A program made the translations under genes and the position numbers. Under the pieces are notes generated by a model. That model did no database searches and was not told the origin of the DNA. It saw nothing but the letters and a program-made list of their open reading frames with translations. From positions 1 to 40,335 of the forward strand of contig JACNJU010000044.1 in NCBI GenBank assembly GCA_014382375.1: a stretch of DNA of 40,335 bases. The letters are read 5' to 3'. This document shows positions 40,004 through 40,335 of this stretch, piece by piece. Every line of letters starts with the position of its first letter. Positions within the stretch are counted from its first letter, which is position 1. The DNA comes from Rhodospirillaceae bacterium. Its GTDB lineage: Bacteria > Pseudomonadota > Alphaproteobacteria > Rhodospirillales > JABHCV01.

Positions 40004-40335
40004 ACGACCACTTTTCGCAAGATAGATTAATACCCGCGGTTCCCTGATTCATTTTTCCTGGGACGATATCAAGTACCGGACGGGTTGCTACGATCACAGG
40101 CAGACAGATTTTCTGCAGCCACTCAAAAACTCGTCACCCTTAACGTCTGCCTTGCACTGGTTGAGGTAACAGCCATAAGGAGACATTAAATTCCCGAAAC
40201 TGGATTTTGCGATTTTGACTTCCGCTTAGCGTAGAAAAGTAGACATAATCGAAAGGTAGAGAAGTCTTCTGCTTTTAGCCGAGGCTGTTGAAGAACTCTG
40301 TTGTCATCGCCGTGTCAACGTGATTCACTTTTTCC
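40004..40335. other. Right edge, no gene seen; possible IS end
   Basis: No coding frame of note is present. At 40281 the sequence GAGGCTGTTGAAGAACTC resembles inverted-repeat ends I associate with IS1182-type elements (GGCTGTTGAAAAA). The window stops 54 bases further on, so a transposase cannot be checked. Confidence 0.2.

Overview
The window looks like chromosomal DNA of an alphaproteobacterium, most likely an uncultured or little-studied Rhodospirillales relative. The basis is moderately high GC, alphaproteobacterial house-keeping proteins (short NAD kinase, class 2 PyrD, MoaA, single-chain L-serine dehydratase), a rhodoquinone-biosynthesis RquA homologue, and many small lysine-rich membrane proteins. 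I saw no rRNA, tRNA, CRISPR array or intact insertion sequence. All family assignments come from reading motifs, not from searches.

Layout. 1-446 is non-coding, with what looks like the end of an IS481-type element. 447-2735 holds three transporter genes; the middle one is an N-terminally truncated TauE/SafE remnant carrying a perfect 15+15 bp palindrome. 2766-16242 is the most coherent region, an amine or methyl-group catabolic cluster. A leftward arm (class III aminotransferase, TMADH-like dehydrogenase 1) and a rightward arm (PotFGHI-type ABC importer, BetI-like TetR repressor, TMADH-like dehydrogenase 2, L-serine dehydratase) diverge from a 362-bp regulatory region with three copies of a TTGACTGATCAGTCAA-like palindrome. 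Next to it, a homocysteine S-methyltransferase and a YkgJ-type cysteine-cluster gene diverge from a second TetR gene. 17061-21290 contains DUF1330, unknown membrane proteins, rquA, a phosphopantetheinyl transferase, a small cysteine-rich secreted protein and a probable structured small RNA. 21298-26711 contains a BON-domain protein, a DadA-like oxidoreductase, an AT-rich gene for an exported unknown protein, a small basic protein, DUF952, pyrD and a small membrane protein. 26747-26848 is a REP/MITE-like inverted repeat. 26867-30210 holds NAD kinase, moaA, a PBP_like-domain regulator and a lipoprotein. 30331-38598 holds a P-type cation ATPase with a tandem universal stress protein, glucokinase with the tail of a lost sugar-ABC ATPase, a second stress protein and an RND/MMPL exporter. 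39116-40003 encodes an unknown protein.

How the genes may work together. In the amine cluster, a cationic amine would enter through the PotF-type importer. It would then be oxidised or demethylated by the two flavin/4Fe-4S dehydrogenases and/or transaminated. Released one-carbon units and glycine could leave through serine to pyruvate (SdaA), and the homocysteine methyltransferase could use a methylated amine as methyl donor. The substrate is unknown: dehydrogenase 1 keeps some trimethylamine-dehydrogenase active-site residues and dehydrogenase 2 fewer, and both lack most of the aromatic bowl that binds trimethylamine.

The most novel-looking observations are this cluster with its operator triplet, and an undescribed periplasmic domain shared without gaps by the membrane protein at 17373-18197 and the lipoprotein at 29791-30210.
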